Source: Ardenticatenia bacterium
GTDB taxonomy: Bacteria > Chloroflexota > Anaerolineae > Aggregatilineales > Aggregatilineaceae
Direction of reading: 5' to 3'
DNA: 5,898 nt
NCBI GenBank assembly: GCA_026984385.1
Contig: JALSSH010000002.1
Location: 1 to 5,898 of the forward strand
Positions 1 through 5,676 of this stretch are shown here, in pieces. A program made the position numbers and the translations under genes. Under the pieces are notes generated by a model. That model worked only from the letters and a program-made list of their open reading frames with translations. It had not been told where the DNA came from and did not search any database. How positions within the stretch are numbered: the first letter of the stretch is position 1; each line of letters opens with the position of its first letter.

Positions 1-401
1 GGCACATTGCCCAAAAAGGCCGCGTTCATGCCGTTGAGTTTCAAGCCGCGTTCACGCAAAGCCCAAGCCACACCCGCGCCGTAGCGTGCCCACGCGGGTA
101 GAGGTTGCCCGACGACGTCGGCGTGTTTTGCTAGGTGGTGCAACGAAAAGGCGACTTCTTCCTCCAGGTCTGCCGCGTAAAGCCGCACCAGGTCGGGCGC
201 TGTGCCGTAAGCTGCCGCCAACCAGATTTCGCGGTTCAGCCCACACGTGATCACCGGGCCGCCGTGAGTATCCACATGGCCGCCCAACACGTTGACACGC
301 CCGGGGGCGCGCACGAAAACGTCCGGCGCGCGGCCCGGGAAAGCGTGTTCAAAAGCGACGAGCAATGGACGGGGCGGGGCAGTAAAAGTTTGCATCATCA
401 T
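1..401 (-). CDS. Galactokinase-like GHMP kinase, N-terminal 133 residues (3' end beyond the left edge)
   Basis: The frame runs open from a triple ATG (401-393) to the left edge. It reads a classic GHMP-kinase N-terminus: residues 31-48 are RAPGRVNVLGGHVDTHGG, the substrate-binding signature that in galactokinase usually reads RAPGRVNLIGEHTDYNGG. It continues with the galactokinase-type segment W..Y..GV, a 'G..L.G' stretch and GNVP at the cut end. In the family the phosphate-binding GLSSSA loop follows immediately, outside the window. Family members phosphorylate a sugar at C1 using ATP in the cytoplasm. The His and Asp of the loop are kept (H42, D44), but the usual Glu is Gly41 and the Tyr is Thr45, so galactose may not be the substrate. 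No Shine-Dalgarno is visible. The start lies nine bases after the upstream gene's TAA and in the same frame, which suggests translational coupling. Family is confident; substrate is open. Confidence 0.85.
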   Translation of the reverse strand, partial: MMMQTFTAPPRPLLVAFEHAFPGRAPDVFVRAPGRVNVLGGHVDTHGGPVITCGLNREIWLAAAYGTAPDLVRLYAADLEEEVAFSLHHLAKHADVVGQPLPAWARYGAGVAWALRERGLKLNGMNAAFLGNV

Positions 402-410
402 AGGTAGATG

Positions 411-2126
411 TTAGGCGTTGTACCAGTCGTCGAATTCCACCAACAGCCCTGCTTTGTGCAAAGCAGCGGCCAGCGCGCGTTCTTGTCCGGCCAGCACCAA
501 CACCGCCGTCGGGCCGAGTTGTGCGCCCACATAGCGGCGCAGTTCCGGCGTTTCCAAAATCGTTTGCAACACGTCCGGCGCAGTGGTGCGCAACACAATA
601 GCGCGCGTCATCCACACGTCCGCGCCGCCGCTGCGCTCCCAACGCTCCAGCAATTTTTGCACTGCGTTGGGAAGTGTATCCGGCCCGCTCACTCGGCGCA
701 AAAAGGCGCGGATCGTGTCGGTTTGCACGCCTTGTTCGGCGGCGCGTTGCAAACTTTCGGCGGTGAGACGATAGATGTACGGGTCGCCCGCTTTTTCCCA
801 TGTGGTGATCCGCGCAACCTGAAAGCGCTCATAGCGGCTCATCGTGCGTGAGGCAAGCATGGAGCCGTCCGGTTCGAGGCGAAGAGGCGAGGTTTTTTCG
901 GGCGGGTCCGGCCAAGCCAGCTCGCCGAGCAACGCGCGCCCGTAAGCGGTCAGCCGACACAACGCCCCCCCATCCCCGATATCCATCAGCCCCAACCAGT
1001 GCATCGGGCCGGTTAGGATAAAGCGTAGCAACGCGCCCTCGACACGATCCCAGCTTTCAAAGCCGCGCAGATATTCGCCGCTTTCCGCGTCGCGGATATA
1101 CCAACTGTCGTAATCTCCACCCGGACGTTGAAAGTCCGGCTCTTCTTCTTTGATCAGCGCGATCAGCTCATCGGCAGGCCACCAGGCATTGGGCGGGGCC
1201 AGCTCCAAATACGTGAGCACGGTTTGACGCGCCAAAAGCGGATCGTTGGCCCACCCCGTGTCTTCCGGACGCAACCCGGGCGTGTGCCACAGCTCGTTGA
1301 AGTGTACGCCAGCGCGCCACGCTTCCGCCAATGCACGCACTTGGCGGGGGCGCGTGTCGTCCAGCCAATCACGTGCACGCGAAGGGACGGGCTTCAGCAA
1401 CCCGTCGTCGCGCGGGGCGGCCACCTTCAAATCCTGCGCCAATCCGAGCAACAATGCGATCTCTGCCGTTGAGCGTTCCGTCAGCCAATGGGGCGTCAGC
1501 GCCTCGGCGATCTGCTCTCGGGCGGCGGCGGGTTCGGCTGCGAGGATGTTGGCGATCTGCAGATAGGCCAACAGCGTCGTTAAGTCGTCCACCAAAGCGG
1601 TTGTGGCGGGCACAATGTGCTGTGGAGTGTAGAGGGCCTCTGCTTCGGGCGGGACTAGCTCGGCTGGCTCGTCGGTCTCAAAACCGGTGGCGTGCACGGG
1701 GAGCACTTCGGCTAGGTCCGGGGGGACATAAACGAAAGCCTGCACGCCGGTTTTGCCCTGGTCAAAAGTTTGCGCCACCAGGCCGCGATAGTAAAGCACC
1801 TCGGCGACACCGAGCGGTTGGAGGTGCGGTTTTTCTCGCTTGCGGCGCTCCGGCCCCATCTGGCGAATTTCGCCGAAGAGACGGCAAAATTGCGCCTGGG
1901 GCATCTTATGTTCCGGCGCGCCGAGCAGCGTTTGCAATGCGCCGCGTTCTTCGTCGCTGAGCCGCTCCCATTCCGCCTCTGCGCGCTGCGGGTCGAGCAT
2001 CGCTTCGGCCAAGACGCGGGCATCGGTGCGTTTGTCGCCGCTTTCCAGGTCAACATCCCAGCGGTGCGCGATAATCGCCAGCAGATCCGGGTCGCAGTCC
2101 AACAAAGTGGGGTATAAAGCGCGCAT
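411..2126 (-). CDS. Helicase-associated (XPB/Ssl2 N-terminal-like) domain protein without ATPase core
   Basis: The product is 571 residues from the ATG at 2126. The C-terminal part (about residues 415-530) resembles the helicase-associated domain Helicase_C_3. It has a hydrophobic strand with 'LEPDGSML', an aromatic/basic patch (YERFQVARITTWE), 'YIYRLTAESLQRAAEQG', a 'FLRRVSG..LPNAVQKLLERW' helix pair, and a final 'ALAAALHKAGLLVEF'. The N-terminal part is helical with acidic patches, and a possible winged-helix stretch lies near 'LPVHATGFE'. I see no Walker A, DEAH or other helicase motif, so it probably binds nucleic acid or a protein partner and does not unwind DNA; its true role is unknown. 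The frame stays open up to an ATG at 2315, but those 63 extra residues are low-complexity and run into the divergent promoter region. The compact 'MRALYPTLLDCDPDLLAIIAHRW' start looks right. A TTG at 2135, nine bases further upstream, is an alternative start. It is the first gene of a pair with the kinase downstream. Confidence 0.72.
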   Translation of the reverse strand: MRALYPTLLDCDPDLLAIIAHRWDVDLESGDKRTDARVLAEAMLDPQRAEAEWERLSDEERGALQTLLGAPEHKMPQAQFCRLFGEIRQMGPERRKREKPHLQPLGVAEVLYYRGLVAQTFDQGKTGVQAFVYVPPDLAEVLPVHATGFETDEPAELVPPEAEALYTPQHIVPATTALVDDLTTLLAYLQIANILAAEPAAAREQIAEALTPHWLTERSTAEIALLLGLAQDLKVAAPRDDGLLKPVPSRARDWLDDTRPRQVRALAEAWRAGVHFNELWHTPGLRPEDTGWANDPLLARQTVLTYLELAPPNAWWPADELIALIKEEEPDFQRPGGDYDSWYIRDAESGEYLRGFESWDRVEGALLRFILTGPMHWLGLMDIGDGGALCRLTAYGRALLGELAWPDPPEKTSPLRLEPDGSMLASRTMSRYERFQVARITTWEKAGDPYIYRLTAESLQRAAEQGVQTDTIRAFLRRVSGPDTLPNAVQKLLERWERSGGADVWMTRAIVLRTTAPDVLQTILETPELRRYVGAQLGPTAVLVLAGQERALAAALHKAGLLVEFDDWYNA

Positions 2127-2275
2127 AGGGTCATCCAATGCTCTATCGTTCCCAAAAAGCGTTGATTGAAGGGTAATCGGGGCGGGCGCTTGACGCAAGT
2201 TTTGACGTGGGACGAGGCGAACACGGCCAGTCGGCGTGTCGTTTTCTCGCGCCAGGAAGGGGGGAAGTAGGGTAC

Positions 2276-2304
2276 TTCTTGCGCACGCGCCGAGCGGGTA
2301 TAAT
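2276..2304 (+). promoter_or_regulatory. Sigma70-type promoter for the beta-hydroxyacid dehydrogenase gene
   Basis: A perfect TATAAT lies at 2299-2304. The hexamer 17 bases upstream (TTCTTG, 2276-2281) is a poor -35, so the promoter would depend on its -10 or on an activator. It stands 43 bases before the ATG at 2348, and the leader carries a strong AAGGAG at 2332-2337 with a 10-base spacer to the start. The rest of the 221-bp divergent region (2127-2347) holds two TTGACG copies 12 bases apart (2190-2195 and 2202-2207) and a weak inverted repeat ACACG-N9-CGTGT (2221-2239). I found no convincing promoter for the leftward gene. Confidence 0.6.
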
Positions 2305-2347
2305 GGGGCGCGCATAGCGTCCGCACATCACAAGGAGTAACGCAACG

Positions 2348-3250
2348 ATGGCACGAGTAGGCTATATCGGACTGGGGCTGATGGGGTCGGGCATGGCACG
2401 GAACTTGCTCCGCGCAGGGCATACACTGGTTGTTCACAACCGCAGCCGCGCCATTGTGGACGAGTTCGCCCGCGAAGGGGCTATCCCCGCCACTTCTCCG
2501 CGTGAGGTGGCCGCCCAGTGTGACTTTGTCTTTACCAATTTGCCCGACTCGCCGGACGTGGAACAGGTCGCCTTAGGCCAAGATGGGATCATCGAAGGTG
2601 CACACGAAAACCTGATCTTCATTGACAACAGCACCATCAAGCCGGAAACCGCCCGCAAAATTGCCGCCGCGTTGGCCGAGGTCGGCGTGCTTGCGCTGGA
2701 CGCACCGGTCAGCGGTGGGGACATCGGCGCACGCGAAGGCACGTTGAGTATCATGGTCGGTGGGCCTCAGGAGGCCTTCGAGCGCACCTTGCCGCTTTTC
2801 CAAGCGATGGGGCGCACGATTACTTGGGTGGGAGAAAGTGGCGCAGGGCAGATCGCCAAAGTTGCCAACCAGGTCGTGGTCGCCGGCACGATGGTTGCGA
2901 TGAGCGAGGCGCTGGTGTTGGCGCAAAAAGCCGGCGTTGACCCGCAAAGGGTGGTGCAGGCGATCAGCCAGGGCGCGGCACAATGTTGGGCGCTGGACCA
3001 TAAGCCCCCTAAAATCTTTCGCCGCGATCTTTCCCCGGGCTTCAAAGCGTATATGCAGGCCAAAGACCTCAAGATTGTGGTGGATACCGCGCGCACGTAT
3101 CAGGTCGCCGTCCCGCTCACTGCCGTTGCGCACCAAATTTACGAGGCACAGGTGGCGATGGGCAACGGTGAGTTGGACAACAGCGCCGTGATCACGGTAT
3201 TGGAGGCGCTGGCGGGGGTGCAAGTCGGCCACGCGGAGGATATTCCATAG
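2348..3250 (+). CDS. NAD(P)-dependent beta-hydroxyacid dehydrogenase, probable 2-hydroxy-3-oxopropionate (tartronate semialdehyde) reductase
   Basis: The product is 300 residues, the usual length for this family. The Rossmann signature sits at the very N-terminus (YIGLGLMGSGMARNLL, residues 6-21), followed by 'VVHNRSR' at 28-34. Arg after Asn at the end of strand beta-2 favours NADP(H) over NAD. The substrate-binding motif DAPVSGG is at 118-124 with 'GTLSIMVGG' after it. The catalytic helix 'GAGQIAKVANQ' carries the presumed catalytic Lys171 and Asn175, and a 'KDLKIVVDTA' helix follows near 239. All key residues are present. These enzymes reversibly reduce tartronate semialdehyde to glycerate or oxidise 3-hydroxyisobutyrate, in the cytoplasm. 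The long match to GarR/GlxR-type sequence in the central helix favours the former, but substrates of this family cannot be fixed by sequence alone. The start is set by AAGGAG ten bases upstream and the motif at residue 6. It is transcribed alone; the next gene has its own promoter. Confidence 0.88.
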   Translation: MARVGYIGLGLMGSGMARNLLRAGHTLVVHNRSRAIVDEFAREGAIPATSPREVAAQCDFVFTNLPDSPDVEQVALGQDGIIEGAHENLIFIDNSTIKPETARKIAAALAEVGVLALDAPVSGGDIGAREGTLSIMVGGPQEAFERTLPLFQAMGRTITWVGESGAGQIAKVANQVVVAGTMVAMSEALVLAQKAGVDPQRVVQAISQGAAQCWALDHKPPKIFRRDLSPGFKAYMQAKDLKIVVDTARTYQVAVPLTAVAHQIYEAQVAMGNGELDNSAVITVLEALAGVQVGHAEDIP

Positions 3251-3281
3251 CCGCCGCGCGTTGTGCGTGGGGCAAACGTCT

Positions 3282-3310
3282 TGGACAAGCCCCCCAGCGA
3301 CCGCTATAAT
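3282..3310 (+). promoter_or_regulatory. Sigma70-type promoter for the membrane TPR gene
   Basis: TGGACA (3282-3287, five of six bases of the -35 consensus) is followed after exactly 17 bases by a perfect TATAAT (3305-3310). It lies in the 124-bp gap after the dehydrogenase gene and would give a leader of about 58 bases before the ATG at 3375. This placement also argues against any start upstream of 3375 for the next gene. The -35 overlaps a short palindrome, CTTG-GA-CAAG (3280-3289). Confidence 0.75.
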
Positions 3311-3374
3311 GCGCGTGGAGATAGCGCATAGTCGCACGGCATCAGCACAGGAAAGGCACATCACGGGGAAAAGC

Positions 3375-4466
3375 ATGAGCGACAACCCATTGGACGAACT
3401 CGCGCCGCTCTCAGACGCATCCCAACCAACGCCCACGCCCGAGCAGGGCATCCCGCCTGTGCCGTCTACGTCGGAGCGCGGGCATCCCAGCCCCTACGCG
3501 GCATCTTACGCGCCACCGCCGCTTGGCTATGCGCCTCCGCCGCCAGATGAGCAGGTGGCGCGTTTGCTGGCCGAGCCGGAAGAATGGGCCGCTGCTGAAC
3601 ACCCTATCCCTGCGCCTTCTGCACGGTTGCTGATTGTGGGCGTGGTGATGGCAAGCACCTTGTGTTTGTGCTTGGCGCTGGTGAGCATGGCGGGCTTTGC
3701 GGGCTATCGTGACGGGCTGGCGACCAACGACGCGCGCCTCACGCAAACGTTGGCGACCGGTATCGCCCAACAATACGCGACCGGCGTTTCGGACTTGCAA
3801 GCCGGTTATGCGGAATTGGCCGAAGCGCGTTTTGCGTGGATTGTGGAAACGTTGCGCGCCCCCACCCAATACGCGCTGGACAGCCCGATCCAGTTGGCGG
3901 TGGCGCGCACGGTCGCCGCCTACACCGACACGCCGATCCCTAGCGCCACACTCACCCTCACTCCAACGCTTACACCGCCGCCCACACAGCCCGCCACCCC
4001 AACCCCTAACCCATTGCAAGACCCCGCATATTTCTACAACCAGGCGGAAACCGCGTTGCGTCTGGCGAACTATGAGGACGCGATCGAGTGGTTAGACGCG
4101 CTCACGGCGCTTGATCCCGCATATCGTGCGGAAGACGTGCGCGCTTTGCTGATCAAGGCGTTGACGCAGCAGGGAAAAATCTATTTGCGCGGCCAAAATC
4201 AAGATGGCGAGGACAAGCTCGCGCGTGGCGTGTACTTGGTTTATCGCGCCAGCGACTTAGGCGAGATCGAAGATACGTTGTTGGGCGAGGCGATCTTTGT
4301 CGAAAAATACGTCAACGCGCGTAATTACGTCAACGGGGGATACTACACCGCCGCACTCCCGATCTTGGAGGAGCTGTGCGGTATCAATTGCGAATGGAGC
4401 TATCACGGCGTGAGCGTGCGCAATTTGCTGGAAAAAGCTCAAGCCGGGGCCAGCACCGCGCCCTAG
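3375..4466 (+). CDS. Single-pass membrane protein with extracytoplasmic TPR-like domain
   Basis: The product is 363 residues from the ATG at 3375, with GGGGA five bases upstream. The order is: a Pro/Ala/Tyr-rich, probably disordered N-terminus (about 1-80, with runs such as APPPLGYAPPPP); one strong transmembrane segment (about 85-111, LLIVGVVMASTLCLCLALVSM); a helical segment (about 118-180); a Thr/Pro spacer (about 184-213, with TLTPTLTPPPTQPATPTPNP); and a helical repeat region with one fair TPR (about 217-250, 'AYFYNQAETALRLANYEDAIEWLDALTALDP') and a second weaker one near 319-350. There is no cleavable signal peptide, so the N-terminus is probably cytoplasmic and the TPR part outside. 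Two cysteines (C335, C339 in LCGINC) could form a disulfide. TPR proteins bind other proteins; the partner is unknown. The frame is open back to 3261, but that stretch contains the promoter. The gene has its own promoter and converges on the receiver gene. Confidence 0.8.
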   Translation: MSDNPLDELAPLSDASQPTPTPEQGIPPVPSTSERGHPSPYAASYAPPPLGYAPPPPDEQVARLLAEPEEWAAAEHPIPAPSARLLIVGVVMASTLCLCLALVSMAGFAGYRDGLATNDARLTQTLATGIAQQYATGVSDLQAGYAELAEARFAWIVETLRAPTQYALDSPIQLAVARTVAAYTDTPIPSATLTLTPTLTPPPTQPATPTPNPLQDPAYFYNQAETALRLANYEDAIEWLDALTALDPAYRAEDVRALLIKALTQQGKIYLRGQNQDGEDKLARGVYLVYRASDLGEIEDTLLGEAIFVEKYVNARNYVNGGYYTAALPILEELCGINCEWSYHGVSVRNLLEKAQAGASTAP

Positions 4467-4479
4467 TTATAGGCCCCGG
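4444..4479. terminator. GC-rich inverted repeat around the convergent stop codons, possible bidirectional terminator
   Basis: CCGGGGCC (4444-4451) and GGCCCCGG (4472-4479) are perfect 8-base inverse complements around a 20-base loop. The loop holds both stop codons of the converging genes. On the leftward transcript the stem is followed by CTTGAGC and then TTTTT, a loose match to an intrinsic terminator. On the rightward side there is no T-run. The arms are also coding (Gly-Ala codons in both genes), so chance through codon use cannot be excluded. Confidence 0.4.
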
Positions 4480-4864
4480 ACGAAAGCATCTCTTGCACCA
4501 TCGCCAGAAAATCTTGCGTATGAATGGGCTTGATGTGCCAGCCGTCAATGCCCAATGGCTCGACCTCGGAAATGAGGTGCGGGCGCGCGGTTAGGATCAT
4601 CACCTTCATTTGCGCCAGGCGCGGCACATTGCGCACATAACGCAGCACTTCGTCGCCGGAAACCCCCGGCAGCCCCAAATCCAAGATCAACAAGTCCGGC
4701 GTGACACGCTCCAACATATCGAGCGCCACCGCCCCGTCATTAACCGAGATGACTTCGTATTCCAGACGCGCGACCAGGTTGGCGAAAAGCTCCAAAAGCC
4801 CACGCTCATCGTCCACCAACATCACGAGCGGCACAGACGGAACTGCACGATCCCCATCATTCAT
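4463..4864 (-). CDS. Stand-alone CheY-like response regulator receiver protein
   Basis: The product is 133 residues and consists of one receiver domain with no output domain. The acidic pair is D18-D19 (MLVDDE), the phospho-acceptor is D62 (LLILDLGLPG), the switch Thr is T92 (MILTAR) and the conserved Lys is K112 (IKPI), so it looks phosphorylation-competent. The usual alpha-4/beta-5 text 'GADDYLTKPF' is replaced by 'GIDGWHIKPI', which changes the output face and may reflect a specific partner. Single-domain receivers relay signals by protein contact or act as phosphate sinks. The cognate kinase is not in the window. The start ATG at 4864 lies about 12 bases after an AGGCAGG-like sequence on the minus strand; an internal Met15 just before the core is an unlikely alternative. 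It follows kynB by 58 bases on the same strand and may be co-transcribed with it. Its stop codon overlaps the stop of the facing TPR gene. Confidence 0.9.
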   Translation of the reverse strand: MNDGDRAVPSVPLVMLVDDERGLLELFANLVARLEYEVISVNDGAVALDMLERVTPDLLILDLGLPGVSGDEVLRYVRNVPRLAQMKVMILTARPHLISEVEPLGIDGWHIKPIHTQDFLAMVQEMLSSGAYN

Positions 4865-4922
4865 GCGATTTCTGAGCCTGCCTCACATAACTTATTTACA
4901 TGCCTAACGCGAACGATCTCCC

Positions 4923-5561
4923 TCAAGCGTGCTCTAGAGAGCGTAATATGGCCCGCACAGGAGACCCACACGCGCGAGCCAACTTGAGCGGCAATGCAAC
5001 AAGCTCATATACCCCATCCGGCACATGCGCGAGCTGTAATGTTTCCAAATGGAAAAGTCCACGTTGGCGCAAGCGGTGATGACAAGGCAAAGTTTGGCTG
5101 TCGAAGCGGTCTACTGAGGGGCTATCTACCCCGAGCAACACCGCTCCTTGTTCGGCCAACCAGTCGATCAATTCGACCGTAGGATAAGGAAAATCTTGCG
5201 GCCATTCATCATCCGGCACATCGCTAACCCATGTGTGAAGCAAAAGACGCTGTACGCCGCTCAGGTCATGGGAGGCAAGGTCTTGGGGAGTGATGCCGCC
5301 GTGTTGCCGCTTCACCGTGACCACATGGGCCACCCCAATAAACGGCTCTAGGGGCATTTCCGACGGGTGCAAATCACCGTCGTTGAAATGATAAGGTGCG
5401 TCGGCATGGCTGCCGGTGTGAGGGCTGAGCGTGATGGTGGTCAAGTTAACAGACGCGCCGTCTGCCTTGCGCAATGTATGGGTCAGTGTAAAGGGCGTAT
5501 CTCCCGGCCACACCGCCAACGTCGGCGCAATCGTCCGACTAATGTCGTACAAGAAAGACAT
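4923..5561 (-). CDS. kynB: Kynurenine formamidase (arylformamidase), cyclase family
   Basis: The product is 212 residues, the usual KynB length. It hydrolyses N-formyl-L-kynurenine to L-kynurenine and formate, the second step of tryptophan breakdown through kynurenine, in the cytoplasm. The KynB hallmarks are all present: 'LYDISRTI' at the N-terminus, WPGDTPF at 18-24, and the metal site 'LSPHTGSHADAPYHF' with H48, H52, D54 and H58. 'LLGVDSPSVDRFDSQTL' then leads to the late His pair (H161/H162), followed by E173 and a C-terminal 'YELVALPLKL...SPVRAILRSL'. No key residue is missing. The ATG at 5561 has GAGGGAG almost touching it. The in-frame TTG three codons later, just before Tyr-Asp-Ile-Ser, would sit at an ideal distance, so the start may be 5552. 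The gene lies 115 bases after a kynureninase-like gene on the same strand, which strongly supports the call. Confidence 0.9.
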   Translation of the reverse strand: MSFLYDISRTIAPTLAVWPGDTPFTLTHTLRKADGASVNLTTITLSPHTGSHADAPYHFNDGDLHPSEMPLEPFIGVAHVVTVKRQHGGITPQDLASHDLSGVQRLLLHTWVSDVPDDEWPQDFPYPTVELIDWLAEQGAVLLGVDSPSVDRFDSQTLPCHHRLRQRGLFHLETLQLAHVPDGVYELVALPLKLARACGSPVRAILRSLEHA

Positions 5562-5574
5562 GCTCCCTCGGCCC

Positions 5575-5590
5575 GTGAACGTGCGTTCAC
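5575..5590. promoter_or_regulatory. Perfect 16-bp palindrome upstream of kynB, candidate operator
   Basis: GTGAACG-TG-CGTTCAC is a perfect inverted repeat with 7-base arms, ending 13 bases before the kynB ATG. On the leftward RNA it could also form a small hairpin next to the ribosome-binding site. There is no T-run after it, so it is a poor terminator for the upstream gene. An operator for a dimeric repressor is the simplest reading, but no regulator gene is in the window. Confidence 0.45.
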
Positions 5591-5598
5591 TTATCTAC

Positions 5599-5610
5599 CC
5601 AATACCAATA
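5599..5610. repeat. Tandem CCAATA CCAATA upstream of kynB
   Basis: Two exact, adjacent 6-base copies, reading TATTGG TATTGG on the gene strand, sit eight bases beyond the palindrome and are separated from it by the AT-rich GTAGATAA. Together they form a small cluster in the 115-bp kynB leader that could hold a promoter. I see no good -35/-10 pair. Such a short repeat may be chance. Confidence 0.3.
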
Positions 5611-5676
5611 CCCTCGCTTCTGCCTATTCTTCGACGACCGGTTTCCGTCGCGCGGCGAAGCGTTTTGGCGATCTAT

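Noticed and set aside
408..851. 147-residue plus-strand frame opposite the C-terminus of the helicase-associated gene
   Set aside because: It is His/Gln/Arg-rich shadow sequence with no ribosome-binding site or domain, opposite the best-conserved part of the real gene.
1331..1960. 209-residue plus-strand frame inside the helicase-associated gene
   Set aside because: It is Arg/Ala/Pro-rich with no recognisable motif, as expected for the complement of GC-rich coding sequence.
2127..2315. N-terminal extension of the helicase-associated protein to an ATG at 2315
   Set aside because: The added 63 residues have no domain character, would overlap the divergent promoter with its TATAAT close by, and leave no room for a leader.
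3251..3275. Possible terminator after the dehydrogenase gene
   Set aside because: CCGCGCG-TTG-TGCGTGG can pair only with two G-U pairs and has no T-run after it.
3261..3374. Extension of the TPR protein to an ATG at 3261
   Set aside because: The extension contains the -35 and -10 of the gene's own promoter, and the ATG at 3375 has a GGGGA in front of it.
2573..3451. 292-residue open frame antisense to the dehydrogenase
   Set aside because: It mirrors a clearly real, fully conserved gene in a GC-rich genome, shows no domain features and runs through the intergenic promoter. It is a shadow frame.
3936..4015. Low-complexity ACC/CCC-rich stretch as a DNA repeat
   Set aside because: It is explained by the Thr/Pro spacer of the TPR protein and shows no regular repeat unit at DNA level.
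5632..5650. Inverted repeat CGACG-N9-CGTCG after the kynureninase-like gene
   Set aside because: Five-base arms with a nine-base loop and no T-run are too weak to call a terminator or operator.
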